This document shows, in pieces, positions 44,575 through 53,000 of a DNA stretch of 64,000 nt. Every line of letters starts with the position of its first letter. The stretch's first letter is position 1. Source of the stretch: Brenneria goodwinii (GTDB lineage Bacteria > Pseudomonadota > Gammaproteobacteria > Enterobacterales > Enterobacteriaceae). The DNA lies in contig NZ_CP014137.1 of assembly GCF_002291445.1 (NCBI RefSeq), positions 1,736,001 to 1,800,000 of the forward strand. Direction: 5' to 3'. The translations under genes were made by a program, and so were the position numbers. The notes beneath the pieces were generated by a model that saw only the letters and a program-made list of their open reading frames with translations, was not told the origin of the DNA and did no database searches.

Positions 44575-45077
44575 ATGTACTATTACCTGCTGAATTCTTC
44601 TGAAAATCAGATTTCTTTTGGGGGCATCCGCCTAAATAAACAAGGGCGGATACTCGATTAATTGTAGATAACGCCGCAGTACGCCTGTTCATTACCGGTG
44701 AAGGTTTTCCACGCGGAAAACCTTGCGTAATCCTTATGTCCGGTCTGAATAGTCACGCGTTTATTCCAATATCAAATAAATACAACCCGCCATGACGTAA
44801 AGAATTAATTCCACTGACCGCGCAAAATCCCACACTCTACCTGATAAATGACGTCACGCAACCTAATTAGCATGGAAAAACCGTTTTATCCACTCCGTGT
44901 CGATCACAGTATCGACCGGCAAGTGACTAAAACTTAGTACATTTGCGAGAAAATATGCCAGAGAAGTACAATCATGGATAACACCCGGGCCGTTATGGCG
45001 TACTATCACCCATCACGCCAAGACGCGCTTGATGCACGCAAGATCGCTTTGCAAAATATTTTTGGAGTATGTAACCC
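44575..45077. promoter_or_regulatory. topA-yciN intergenic region with a perfect palindrome
   Basis: 503 bases between divergent topA and yciN. It should hold the several supercoiling-sensitive topA promoters. AAGGTTTTCC at 44701-44710 and its exact reverse complement at 44715-44724 form a 10-bp stem with a four-base loop and no T-run. A 41-codon frame from ATG at 44974 overlaps yciN out of frame and resembles nothing I know. No RNA gene is recognised. Confidence 0.5.
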
Positions 45078-45347
45078 ATGTCCGATGAAATTCAGATGAC
45101 CAAAGAAAGATCCCCGATCGACCGCCAAACGCTGCTCGCCGAAGCCAATGCCATTATCAAAAATCACGGCGACTATCTGCATGGCATGGCGGCGAACGAT
45201 GTCGAGCAGAAAAATAACGTGCTGGTTTTTCGCGGCGAGTTTTTTCTCGATGACAACGGCTTGCCGACATTGAAAACCACCGCCGTGTTTAACATGTTCA
45301 AACACTTGGCCCATGTGCTGTCGGAAAAATATTACCTGATCGATTAA
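45078..45347 (+). CDS. yciN: YciN family protein
   Basis: A small cytoplasmic protein of 89 residues (E. coli YciN: 83). The core PIDRQTLLAEANAIIKNHGDYL and the end TTAVFNMFKHLAHVLSEKYYLID match E. coli YciN closely. The E. coli start aligns with the internal ATG at 45096; the ATG at 45078 lies behind a distant GGAG, so either may be used. Function is unknown; the family is restricted to Enterobacterales. yciN sits beside topA in E. coli too. Confidence 0.92.
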   Translation: MSDEIQMTKERSPIDRQTLLAEANAIIKNHGDYLHGMAANDVEQKNNVLVFRGEFFLDDNGLPTLKTTAVFNMFKHLAHVLSEKYYLID

Positions 45348-45351
45348 TCGC

Positions 45352-45378
45352 CATCGCCCGCGGCTGGCGCGGGCGATG
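45352..45378. terminator. GC-rich hairpin between convergent yciN and sohB
   Basis: CATCGCCCGCG (45352-45362) pairs perfectly with CGCGGGCGATG (45368-45378) around GCTGG. It lies between two convergent genes and would act on both; T-runs are absent. Confidence 0.65.
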
Positions 45379-45406
45379 AACATAAACACCGTTTGAACGG
45401 CCTTCA

Positions 45407-46453
45407 TCACAGCAGTGGATTATTCCCTCGCTGCCACCAGCGCAGCATCAACCTTTCAAGGGCATCTCCCGAACTCCCCGTCAAACGGTCGATCAGACGC
45501 TTGCGGCGTGTATAACGTACGCCGAGCACGTCATGATTGGCCATCTCGGCAATCAGCAAATCGTCGCTGGTGCCTATCGCATCAACCAACCCCAGATCCT
45601 TGGCCTGGGTGCCAAACCAATGCTCGCCGGTCGCCACGGCATCAATATCCAGCGACGGACGCATCTGGTGAACGAATTGTTTAAACAAGCCGTGCGTAAT
45701 GTTCAACTCTTCGCGGAACTTTTCCCGCCCTTGTTCCGTGTTTTCGCCAAACAGCGTTAACGTGCGTTTAAACTCGCCCGCCGTGTGCAATTCGACATCG
45801 ATATCCTTATTTTTCAACAGACGATTGAAGTTAGGGATCTGCGCCACCACGCCGATGGATCCGACAATCGCAAACGGCGCCGCGACAATACGGTCGGCGA
45901 CGCAGGCCATCATGTACCCGCCGCTGGCGGCCACTTTATCAACCGCCACCGTCAGCCGGATCCCGCTCTGACGCAACCGTTGCAGTTGCGAAGCGGCAAG
46001 GCCGTAACCATGCACCACGCCGCCGGGGCTTTCCAGCCGCAACAAAACTTCGTCCTCCGGTTTGGCGACCGCAAGTATCGCCGAAACCTCTTCACGCAGG
46101 GAACTCACTTCACCGGCATCCATACTGCCGTTGAAATCCAACACATACAGACAGGGTTTCGAGGGGTTTTCATCGCCGCGCTTGACGCGTTGTTTCTCTT
46201 GCCTGGCGGTGGCTTTTTCTTTCTTTTTCTCTTGCTTGGATAGCCGCTTGCGCTCGGCTTCGCTCATGTACGCCATCTGCATATCCCGCTGCATATCACG
46301 GTACTGTTCCCCCAGATTGACGACCTGTAATTCACCTTTACGCTGACGTTTACGCTGCGCCATACCGAAGACCAAAACCACTAGCGCGCCGATGGCGACA
46401 ACGATGGTGAGCGCTTTAGCCAGGAATAAACCGTACTGAGAAAGTAATTCCAC
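45407..46453 (-). CDS. sohB: Inner-membrane-anchored serine protease SohB (S49 family)
   Basis: A 348-residue protein (E. coli: 349). A membrane anchor at residues ~5-30 (GLFLAKALTIVVAIGALVVLVFG) is followed by a charged linker and the S49 protease domain. KVAASGGYMMACVADRIVA contains the nucleophile serine, and IVGSIGVVAQ follows in the active-site region. I chose the GTG at 46453 because it aligns with the E. coli start and has GAGGG eight bases before it; the ATG at 46468 lacks a ribosome-binding site. SohB is thought to degrade periplasmic or signal-peptide fragments. Confidence 0.94.
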   Translation of the reverse strand: MELLSQYGLFLAKALTIVVAIGALVVLVFGMAQRKRQRKGELQVVNLGEQYRDMQRDMQMAYMSEAERKRLSKQEKKKEKATARQEKQRVKRGDENPSKPCLYVLDFNGSMDAGEVSSLREEVSAILAVAKPEDEVLLRLESPGGVVHGYGLAASQLQRLRQSGIRLTVAVDKVAASGGYMMACVADRIVAAPFAIVGSIGVVAQIPNFNRLLKNKDIDVELHTAGEFKRTLTLFGENTEQGREKFREELNITHGLFKQFVHQMRPSLDIDAVATGEHWFGTQAKDLGLVDAIGTSDDLLIAEMANHDVLGVRYTRRKRLIDRLTGSSGDALERLMLRWWQRGNNPLL

Positions 46454-46771
46454 AAATACCGCCCTCATTAACCGAATATTAAAATATCACGTTGATTATA
46501 CTGACCAACTAAGATCAATATCGTAAGCGAAACCTTTAACCTAGCGTATGCCATGCAAGATGGCGATGTTATTTGTTCCGTTTCCGCGCTTTCCGCTGCT
46601 TTTTAGCGCACATGCGCCAGGAAATGGTCTCAGTCTCATTGAAAACGACGCTTATTTAAGGCATAAATCCGTCATCTTCATCCTATTGGATGCCTTTTCA
46701 GCCAGCGACTGGCATAGCGATACCACGCGTATTCATAAAGGTATCCGGTACGTCTGCAAGAGGAATTGCCC
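46454..46771. promoter_or_regulatory. Divergent sohB-yciK intergenic region (318 bases)
   Basis: Non-coding and AT-rich near sohB. A frame from ATG at 46548 runs into yciK in another phase and carries no family resemblance, so it is not called. AAGAGGA at 46758-46764 is the yciK ribosome-binding site. I see no operator or small RNA with confidence. Confidence 0.5.
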
Positions 46772-47533
46772 GTGTATTACCAGCCCAAAAACGACCTGCT
46801 GCAACAACGAATCATTCTGGTTACCGGCGCCGGCGATGGTATCGGCCGTGAAGCGGCGCTTACCTATGCCCGCTTCGGCGCCCGCCTTGTCCTGCTGGGC
46901 CGCACTGAAAGTAAACTACAGGCGGTGAGCCAACAGATTCAGGAAGAAAGCGGCGCTAAAGCGCACGTCATCGTCTGCGATATGTTAACCACCCGTTCGG
47001 CGCAATTTTTTCAGATCGCCGATGAGTTAGCCCAGACTATCCCTCGTCTTGACGGGGTGCTGCACAATGCCGGACTATTGGGAGAAATTGCGCCGATGAC
47101 GCGGCAGTCGGCAGACATCTGGCACGATGTGATGCAGGTGAACGTCAATGCCGCCTTCATGCTGACGCAGGCTTTGCTGCCCTTGTTGCTGAAATCCTCC
47201 AGCCCTTCGCTGGTGTTTACCAGCTCCAGCGTGGGTCGCCAGGGCCGTGCCGGCTGGGGCGCCTATTCCGTGTCAAAGTTCGCCACCGAAGGCATGATGC
47301 AGGTATTGGCCGACGAATACCGCCAGCAAAATCTGCGGGTAAACTGTATCAATCCTGGCGGTACGCGTACCAGCATGCGCGCATCGGCATTTCCCGATGA
47401 AGACGCAGAAAAACTAAAAACCCCGGCGGATATCATGCCGCTGTATCTCTACCTGATGGGTGACGACAGCCGCCGAAAAACGGGAATGAGCTTTGATGCG
47501 CAACCAGGTAGAAAACCAGGCCCAGCCGAATAG
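46772..47533 (+). CDS. yciK: YciK short-chain dehydrogenase
   Basis: A 253-residue SDR protein (E. coli YciK: 252). TGAGDGIGREAAL is the NADP-binding loop, LHNAGLLGE the NNAG-like motif (with the family's His variant), and FTSSSVGRQGRAGWGAYSVSKFA the Ser-Tyr-Lys active site. The end, DDSRRKTGMSFDAQPGRKPG, is typical of YciK. The likely start is GTG at 46772, seven bases after AAGAGGA and aligned with the E. coli N-terminus (xYQPK). It is the first gene of a yciK-btuR pair, 17 bases apart. The substrate is not established. Confidence 0.94.
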   Translation: MYYQPKNDLLQQRIILVTGAGDGIGREAALTYARFGARLVLLGRTESKLQAVSQQIQEESGAKAHVIVCDMLTTRSAQFFQIADELAQTIPRLDGVLHNAGLLGEIAPMTRQSADIWHDVMQVNVNAAFMLTQALLPLLLKSSSPSLVFTSSSVGRQGRAGWGAYSVSKFATEGMMQVLADEYRQQNLRVNCINPGGTRTSMRASAFPDEDAEKLKTPADIMPLYLYLMGDDSRRKTGMSFDAQPGRKPGPAE

Positions 47534-47550
47534 TCAGGAGAAAACGCAGC

Positions 47551-48141
47551 ATGAGTGATGACCGTCACCAACAACGTCAGCAACGTATTAAAGAAAAGGT
47601 CGATGCCCGCATCGCCGCCGCGAACGAAATACGCGGCATCCTGATGATTTTCACCGGCAACGGCAAAGGGAAAACCACCGCGGCTTTTGGCACCGTAACC
47701 CGAGCGATAGGCCATGGTTTACGGGCCGGCGTTATCCAGTTCATCAAAGGCGAATGGCCGAACGGCGAGAAAAACCTGCTGCAAAAACACGGCGTTGAAT
47801 TTCAGGTTATGGCGACTGGCTTCACCTGGGAAACGCAAAATCGCCAGACGGATACCGAGGCCGCGCAAAAAGTTTGGCAGCACGGCAAACGTATGCTGGC
47901 GGATCCCCAATTGGATCTGGTGGTGCTGGATGAACTGACCTATATGGTCAGCTATGGCTATCTTGAGTTGGATGAGGTTGTCACTGCACTGCGTAATCGC
48001 CCGGCAGGACAAACGGCGATCGTCACCGGACGAGGGTGCCACCGCGATTTACTGGAGATGGCGGACACCGTCACCGAGATGCGGCCGGTAAAACACGCCT
48101 TTGAAGCCGGCATCAAAGCGCAACAGGGGATTGACTGGTAA
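47551..48141 (+). CDS. btuR: Cob(I)alamin adenosyltransferase BtuR (CobO)
   Basis: A 196-residue ATP:corrinoid adenosyltransferase (E. coli: 196). FTGNGKGKTTAAFGTVTRA is the P-loop, with the reversed nucleotide orientation of this family. VIQFIKGEWPNGEKN and VLDELTYMVSYGYL are further family blocks. It attaches the 5'-deoxyadenosyl group to cobalamin during salvage or synthesis. AGGAGAAAACG precedes the ATG. The yciK-btuR order is conserved with E. coli. Confidence 0.97.
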   Translation: MSDDRHQQRQQRIKEKVDARIAAANEIRGILMIFTGNGKGKTTAAFGTVTRAIGHGLRAGVIQFIKGEWPNGEKNLLQKHGVEFQVMATGFTWETQNRQTDTEAAQKVWQHGKRMLADPQLDLVVLDELTYMVSYGYLELDEVVTALRNRPAGQTAIVTGRGCHRDLLEMADTVTEMRPVKHAFEAGIKAQQGIDW

Positions 48142-48194
48142 CGGAATCGCCGGTGTGAATACCGCCGCCTTCATCCCCGTAATAAAATACACCC

Positions 48195-48277
48195 CGTCAT
48201 CCCCGCGGCAGTAGGCGGGGAGCTCCTGCTGAAACCGTAACAACCCTCGGCTGATTCCCGCCTGCGCGGGAATGACG
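48195..48277. repeat. Short palindromic intergenic repeat (83 bp)
   Basis: CGTCATCCCCGCGG at the left end and CGCGGGAATGACG at the right end are inverted repeats, with smaller stems inside (GGCGGGGAGC; GATTCCCGCCTGCGCGG). This CGTCATNCCCGCG-type unit is a recurrent intergenic element in many proteobacteria. It lies between convergent btuR and rluB and could act as a terminator or 3'-end stabiliser. Confidence 0.6.
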
Positions 48278-48282
48278 AGAGT

Positions 48283-49173
48283 TTAAGATTGGCCGTTTCG
48301 CGTCCGCGTCGGTTTTGACGACGTCCGCCGCGCCGGCGCAACCTGGCTGCTGCGTTTTATCGCCCGACGAATCTGATTCGCTTTTACCCGGCGACGCTCA
48401 CGCTCGACGGGCAATTTGGTCACCGTCTCCGGTGGTAACTGCACCAGCTCACGCAGATAGTTCAGGCTTTCCAACGACATTTCCGACCAACCGCCGCGCG
48501 GCAAGCCTTTAGGTAACGGGATATCGCCGTAGCGAACGCGTATCAGACGGCTGACCTGCACGCCGACCGCTTCCCATAGGCGGCGAACCTCACGGTTACG
48601 CCCTTCCGTCAGCGTCACGTTATACCATTGGTTAAGACCTTCCCCGCCCTGATAGCGGATAGTACGGAAGGATGCCGGACCGTCTTCCAACTGCACGCCT
48701 TTGCTCAGCTGTTTAATCTTCTCATCGTTGACTTCACCGAATACCCGCACGGCATACTCACGTTCAACCTCGCGGCTGGGGTGCATCAAGCGATTCGCCA
48801 GTTCGCCGTCCGTAGTGAATAGCAGCAAACCTGACGTATTCACATCCAGGCGCCCTACCGCCACCCAACGAGAACCCTGTATCTTGGGTAGACGGTCAAA
48901 CACCGTCGGACGCCCGTCAGGATCGCTACGCGTACACAGCTCGCCTTCCGGCTTGTAATAGATAAGAACGCGGCAGACGGTCTCTTCGGTTTCCTTGACG
49001 GAAACCACATGGCCGTCAATGCGGATTTTAGTGGCTTTGTTCACTTCAACCCGGTCACCGAGCGTCGCAATTTTACCGTCAACGCTGACGCGGCCGGCTT
49101 GAATCATACCTTCTATTTCACGGCGTGAACCATGACCGGCCCGTGCTAATACTTTCTGTAACTTTTCGCTCAT
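48283..49173 (-). CDS. rluB: 23S rRNA pseudouridine(2605) synthase RluB
   Basis: A 296-residue enzyme. Residues ~1-60 are an S4 RNA-binding domain (KLQKVLARAGHGSRREIEGMI), and the catalytic RsuA-family domain follows, with GRLDVNTSGLLLFT carrying the catalytic Asp. The C-terminus is basic and extended (RRRVKANQIRRA then RTSSKPTRTRNG), as in RluB. I chose the ATG at 49173, eight bases after AGAGG; the ~50-residue upstream extension is not family-like. RluB modifies U2605 of 23S rRNA in the peptidyl-transferase region. Confidence 0.95.
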   Translation of the reverse strand: MSEKLQKVLARAGHGSRREIEGMIQAGRVSVDGKIATLGDRVEVNKATKIRIDGHVVSVKETEETVCRVLIYYKPEGELCTRSDPDGRPTVFDRLPKIQGSRWVAVGRLDVNTSGLLLFTTDGELANRLMHPSREVEREYAVRVFGEVNDEKIKQLSKGVQLEDGPASFRTIRYQGGEGLNQWYNVTLTEGRNREVRRLWEAVGVQVSRLIRVRYGDIPLPKGLPRGGWSEMSLESLNYLRELVQLPPETVTKLPVERERRRVKANQIRRAIKRSSQVAPARRTSSKPTRTRNGQS

Positions 49174-49534
49174 TGAGCAACCTCTGAGTGCCGCCTTCAC
49201 AGGCGTCATATTATTCTTCAAGAACAGCAGGTTATGACGGGAAACAACATAACTCACTGATATAAAATAATTTATCGACAAACAGCATGGTGAAGCATAT
49301 GTCACACGCAACGCTGCGCGGTCGGACATACTACACGAATTTTACAATAATTGATTCTTCTCGTTTAATTAGACGTTTGTATGCCACTAAACAAGTATCA
49401 GAAATATAACCCCTGATTAAACCCAAAATATACAGCGCGAGCTTATTCATTTCGGTGGCAGACTTGCCAGCATTTCGGCTACAAACCAGGGATTAGCTTA
49501 TTCAGTCGCCGGGGTAATTTGTTCCAGCTTCACG
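49174..49534. other. Intergenic stretch at the rluB/accessory boundary
   Basis: 361 bases, AT-richer than the neighbours. It contains the rluB promoter on the minus strand. In the frame of the next gene the sequence is open back to 49421 but has no good start codon or ribosome-binding site, so the gene may be a 5'-truncated remnant. No attachment site or tRNA is seen. Confidence 0.45.
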
Positions 49535-49804
49535 ATGACAGTGGCTCTTGAAAATAAATTTGGAAAATATGCGGCCAATGCCATGACATTTGCTGGGCTT
49601 TATGGGCGCGTCGTGGATGCCGCCGTCGCTGCACACCGGCTGGAAGAAAGGTACCCGATTTTCCATCAAGCGCTCTACCATGAAGAGCTGGAGATGCTTT
49701 ATTTTCTGGTTGAGGATGTGCTTGGCCGATACGATCACGTTGATATGTTACGGAAAGGCAGTAAGGAAAAAGCAACAATGATTCACAGACTGGTGGGCGG
49801 ATGA
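49535..49804 (+). CDS. Small hypothetical protein
   Basis: An 89-residue protein I do not recognise. It is mainly helical, with no signal peptide or membrane segment; the charged mid-part (HQALYHEELEMLYFLVEDVLGRYD) looks amphipathic. The ATG at 49535 lacks a clear ribosome-binding site, and the frame is open upstream, so the 5' end is uncertain or lost. Its TGA overlaps the ATG of the next gene (ATGA at 49801-49804), so the two are likely translated together. It occupies the junction between conserved rluB and the nas cluster. Confidence 0.5.
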   Translation: MTVALENKFGKYAANAMTFAGLYGRVVDAAVAAHRLEERYPIFHQALYHEELEMLYFLVEDVLGRYDHVDMLRKGSKEKATMIHRLVGG

Positions 49805-50004
49805 AAGCGTTTTTTAAAGCCCGTCTCCGTGATTTTGTAGAGTACATAATTACGAGCTATGGAGCCGCGCTGCTTATTCTTATATTTGCAATGCTTGCGG
49901 TGACATATTGGGAAGAGTATGCCTGGGGAACGACGGCGACTTTTGCTGTATTCGTCTTCGTAGCTCTGGGTTTCTACCACTTTCGAAACAAGAAGAAGCG
50001 TTAA
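49801..50004 (+). CDS. Small membrane protein of unknown function
   Basis: A 67-residue protein with two hydrophobic segments, about residues 18-37 (YGAALLILIFAMLAVTYW) and 43-58 (TATFAVFVFVALGFYHF). A basic N-terminus (KARLRD) and basic C-terminus (RNKKKR) place both ends in the cytoplasm. Its ATG overlaps the stop of the preceding gene. The pair resembles a coupled soluble/membrane module such as a small regulator or toxin-immunity type, but no homology supports a specific role. Confidence 0.6.
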   Translation: MKAFFKARLRDFVEYIITSYGAALLILIFAMLAVTYWEEYAWGTTATFAVFVFVALGFYHFRNKKKR

Positions 50005-50091
50005 AATATAGCCCTACGCCGCATAGCCGCAGGCAAGGGCGTGAGACGTTCGTATGCAAGCTTTGCGTTTTTCACGCAGCCGGGAACGGGG

Positions 50092-53000
50092 TCAATACAC
50101 ATCCCTGAGATAGCGTTTGTCCTGTGCCATCTTGGCGACATAGGCCGCCGCGTCCTCGGTGCTCATTGAGCCGTGCGTCTGCACCACTTGCCTGAGCGCG
50201 GCGTCAACATCCCTCGCCATGCGCCCGGCGTCGCCGCAGACATAGAAGTGCGCCCCCTCTTGCAACCAGCGCCACAGTTCGCCCCCCTGTTCCAGCAGGC
50301 GATGCTGCACATAAATTTTCTCAGTCTGATCGCGCGAGAAGGCGGTATCCAGCCGATGCAGATAGCCGTCGCGCCGCAGCGTCTCCAGTTCCTCGCGGTA
50401 GTAGAAATCGGTCGCCGCGCGCTGCTCGCCGAACACCAGCCAATTGCGGCCCTTTGCCCCGATAGCCTGACGCTCCTGCAAAAAAGCGCGGAAAGGCGCG
50501 ATGCCGGTGCCGGGCCCCACCATAATCATCGGCGCATCAGGGTTGTTCGGCGGCCAGAAATGGGCCGACTTGTGGACGAAAATCGGCACGGTAACGGCTT
50601 CGGCGCGGTCGGCCAGAAAAGTTGAACAAACGCCGCCCCGCCGTCTGTCGCCATCGCCATAACGCACGGTCGAAACCGTCAGATGAACCTGATCCGGCGA
50701 GGCTTTAGGGCTTGACGAAATTGAGTACAGCCGCGGCTGCATGCGCTTGAGTACGGATAGCCATTCATCGGCCTGCGTCTGAATCGGAAACTCTTGCAGC
50801 AGATCGATAATCTGCCGCCCCCACAGCCAGCGTTTCAGTTCGTCCTTGCGATCCTCCCGCAATAACCCGGCCAGCGTTTCATGCCGCGAGCGCTGGTAGA
50901 CGAACTGCAAGACTTCCGGCGTGATACGCGCGATTTCGCAATGTTGCGACAGCGCCTCAGCCAGCGTCATGTCGCCGCGATCTTTGACCGTTACCTGCGC
51001 CGATGGCGAGAGCCTAAGAACCGACAGCATCTCTTCCACCAGATCGGGACAGTTGGTCGGCCAGACCCCGAGCGCATCGCCTGCTTCATAGCTAAAATCC
51101 TGACCGCTCAGGTCGAAGGCCAATTGTCTGGTCTCTTTTTGCGCCCCGGCGGCATTCAGCCGCCGATTAAGCGCCAAACGCGTATGCAAAGGCGCATTAC
51201 GGCCGAAAACATGTGACAATGTAACGGATGGCGCAATGATACCATTTTCACCCTGGCCTGCCGCTATCGCCGCCGGAATAGCGGCTATCCCGGCTTGTAC
51301 CGGCTCAGGGCTTTCTGCCAACACGTTAACGACCTGATCCAGCCAGTTTTTTGCGGCGTCCTCATAGTCGGCTTCACAGTCAACTCGCGCCGACAACCGA
51401 TATGCGCCCAACGTCTCCAGCCGGGCATCAAGCTTGCGCCCGAAACCGCAGAACCGGTCATAATTCGCATCGCCGAACGCCAGCACGGAAAACGCCAGCG
51501 CATCCAGTCTCGGCGCCCTTTCCGCCTGTAGCGCCGTCCAGAAGTCGGCGCCGTTGTCCGGAGGATCGCCGTCGCCGAAGGTGCTGGCGATAAACAGCAC
51601 GCGCGGCGCCGTAGTCAGGTCCGCAACACGAAAAGCGTCCATGGCGGAAAGCGTGACGGTATGCCCCCCCGCCTTTAATCGTTCGGCGCACTGCGCGGCA
51701 AAGCCTTCGGCATTGCCGGTCGACGATGCCCATAAAACCAGAATGGGCGAACGCGCCCCGGCGTTTGTTGCCGCAGGGCCGCTAAGATCAGCGGCCGACG
51801 GCGAAAGCGCGTTGTCGCCGGGCAGCCAGGTACGCGCAAACAGTCCCGCCAACATTCCGTCGAGCATCAGGCGCTTGGCGGCGTCCACCGGCGCGGTGGC
51901 CGGCAGTACGGGCACGCCGCCGGCCAGTCTGGACTCATCGGTGCGCAGCGCGGTCAGATAGCCTTGCAGGTAGAGTTGTTCGTGCGCCGCCAGCGTAATG
52001 GCGGGCGCGGCGTCAAGACCGAGTAGCGCAGCCAGCGCGTCGATGTGCTTCATGTCGAGTTCCTTGATAGCTTTTTCCGATCGGCTCACAGTGTCATTTT
52101 CCGCGACGGGGGCAAGAGACTTATTGTCTTCGTGAGCCGGCGCGATGGATAACGGTGGTTCTGCGACACGCGTCAGCGCGACGGCGCAAAACTTGAATTC
52201 GGGTTGCTGAGAGATTGGGTCAATCGCATCACTGGTGACGGCGTTGATAGCCAGATTCTCGCCATAAACATCGTTCCAGTGAAATGGCGCAAAGCAGTTG
52301 CCGGGACGCACCCGATCGCTCACCACGGCCGGCAGCACCGCTCGCCCGCGGCGCGAACGGACTTCCACCCGATCCTTGTCGCGAATGTCGAGCACGGCGG
52401 CGTCTTCGGGATGCATTTCGATAAAAGGCTGCGGATTGAGCTTGTTGAGCATCGGGATCTTGCCGGTTTTGGTCATCGTATGCCACTGGTGCTGCAAGCG
52501 TCCGGTATTAAGCACCCAGGGGAAGTCGTCATCCGGCATCTCTGCCGGCGGCATATGCGGCCGAGGGTAAAAAACGCCTTTGCCGCTTTGGGTGGCGAAT
52601 ACGATGCGCGGTCGGCTGCCGTCCGGCGCTGCTTTAAGCGTCTGACTTACGCCGTCGTTGAGATAGCGAATGGGATGGCGATCGCCGTCGCCGCCGGGCG
52701 GACAGGGCCACTGCAAGGACGACTGGCGCAAGCGCTCATAGCTCGCGCCGCGGATGTCGTAGCCGGTATGCGGATTCCAGGCCCGTTTGATTTCTTCAAA
52801 TACCTCCGCAGAACAGGCGTAGCTGAATGCCTGTTCATAGCCCATCTCGCAGGCCACGCGGGCGATGATTTGCCAGTCAGCCATCGCCTCGCCGGGCGGC
52901 TCGACGGCCTGCTGCATCAGCGTTAGATTGCGCTCGGAGTTGATCATTACGCCTTCGGCCTCGGCCCACAGCGCGCCCGGCAGCAAAATATCGGCGTAGC

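Noticed and set aside
46548..46771. Small frame upstream of yciK
   Set aside because: No ribosome-binding site or homology, and it runs into yciK in another phase.
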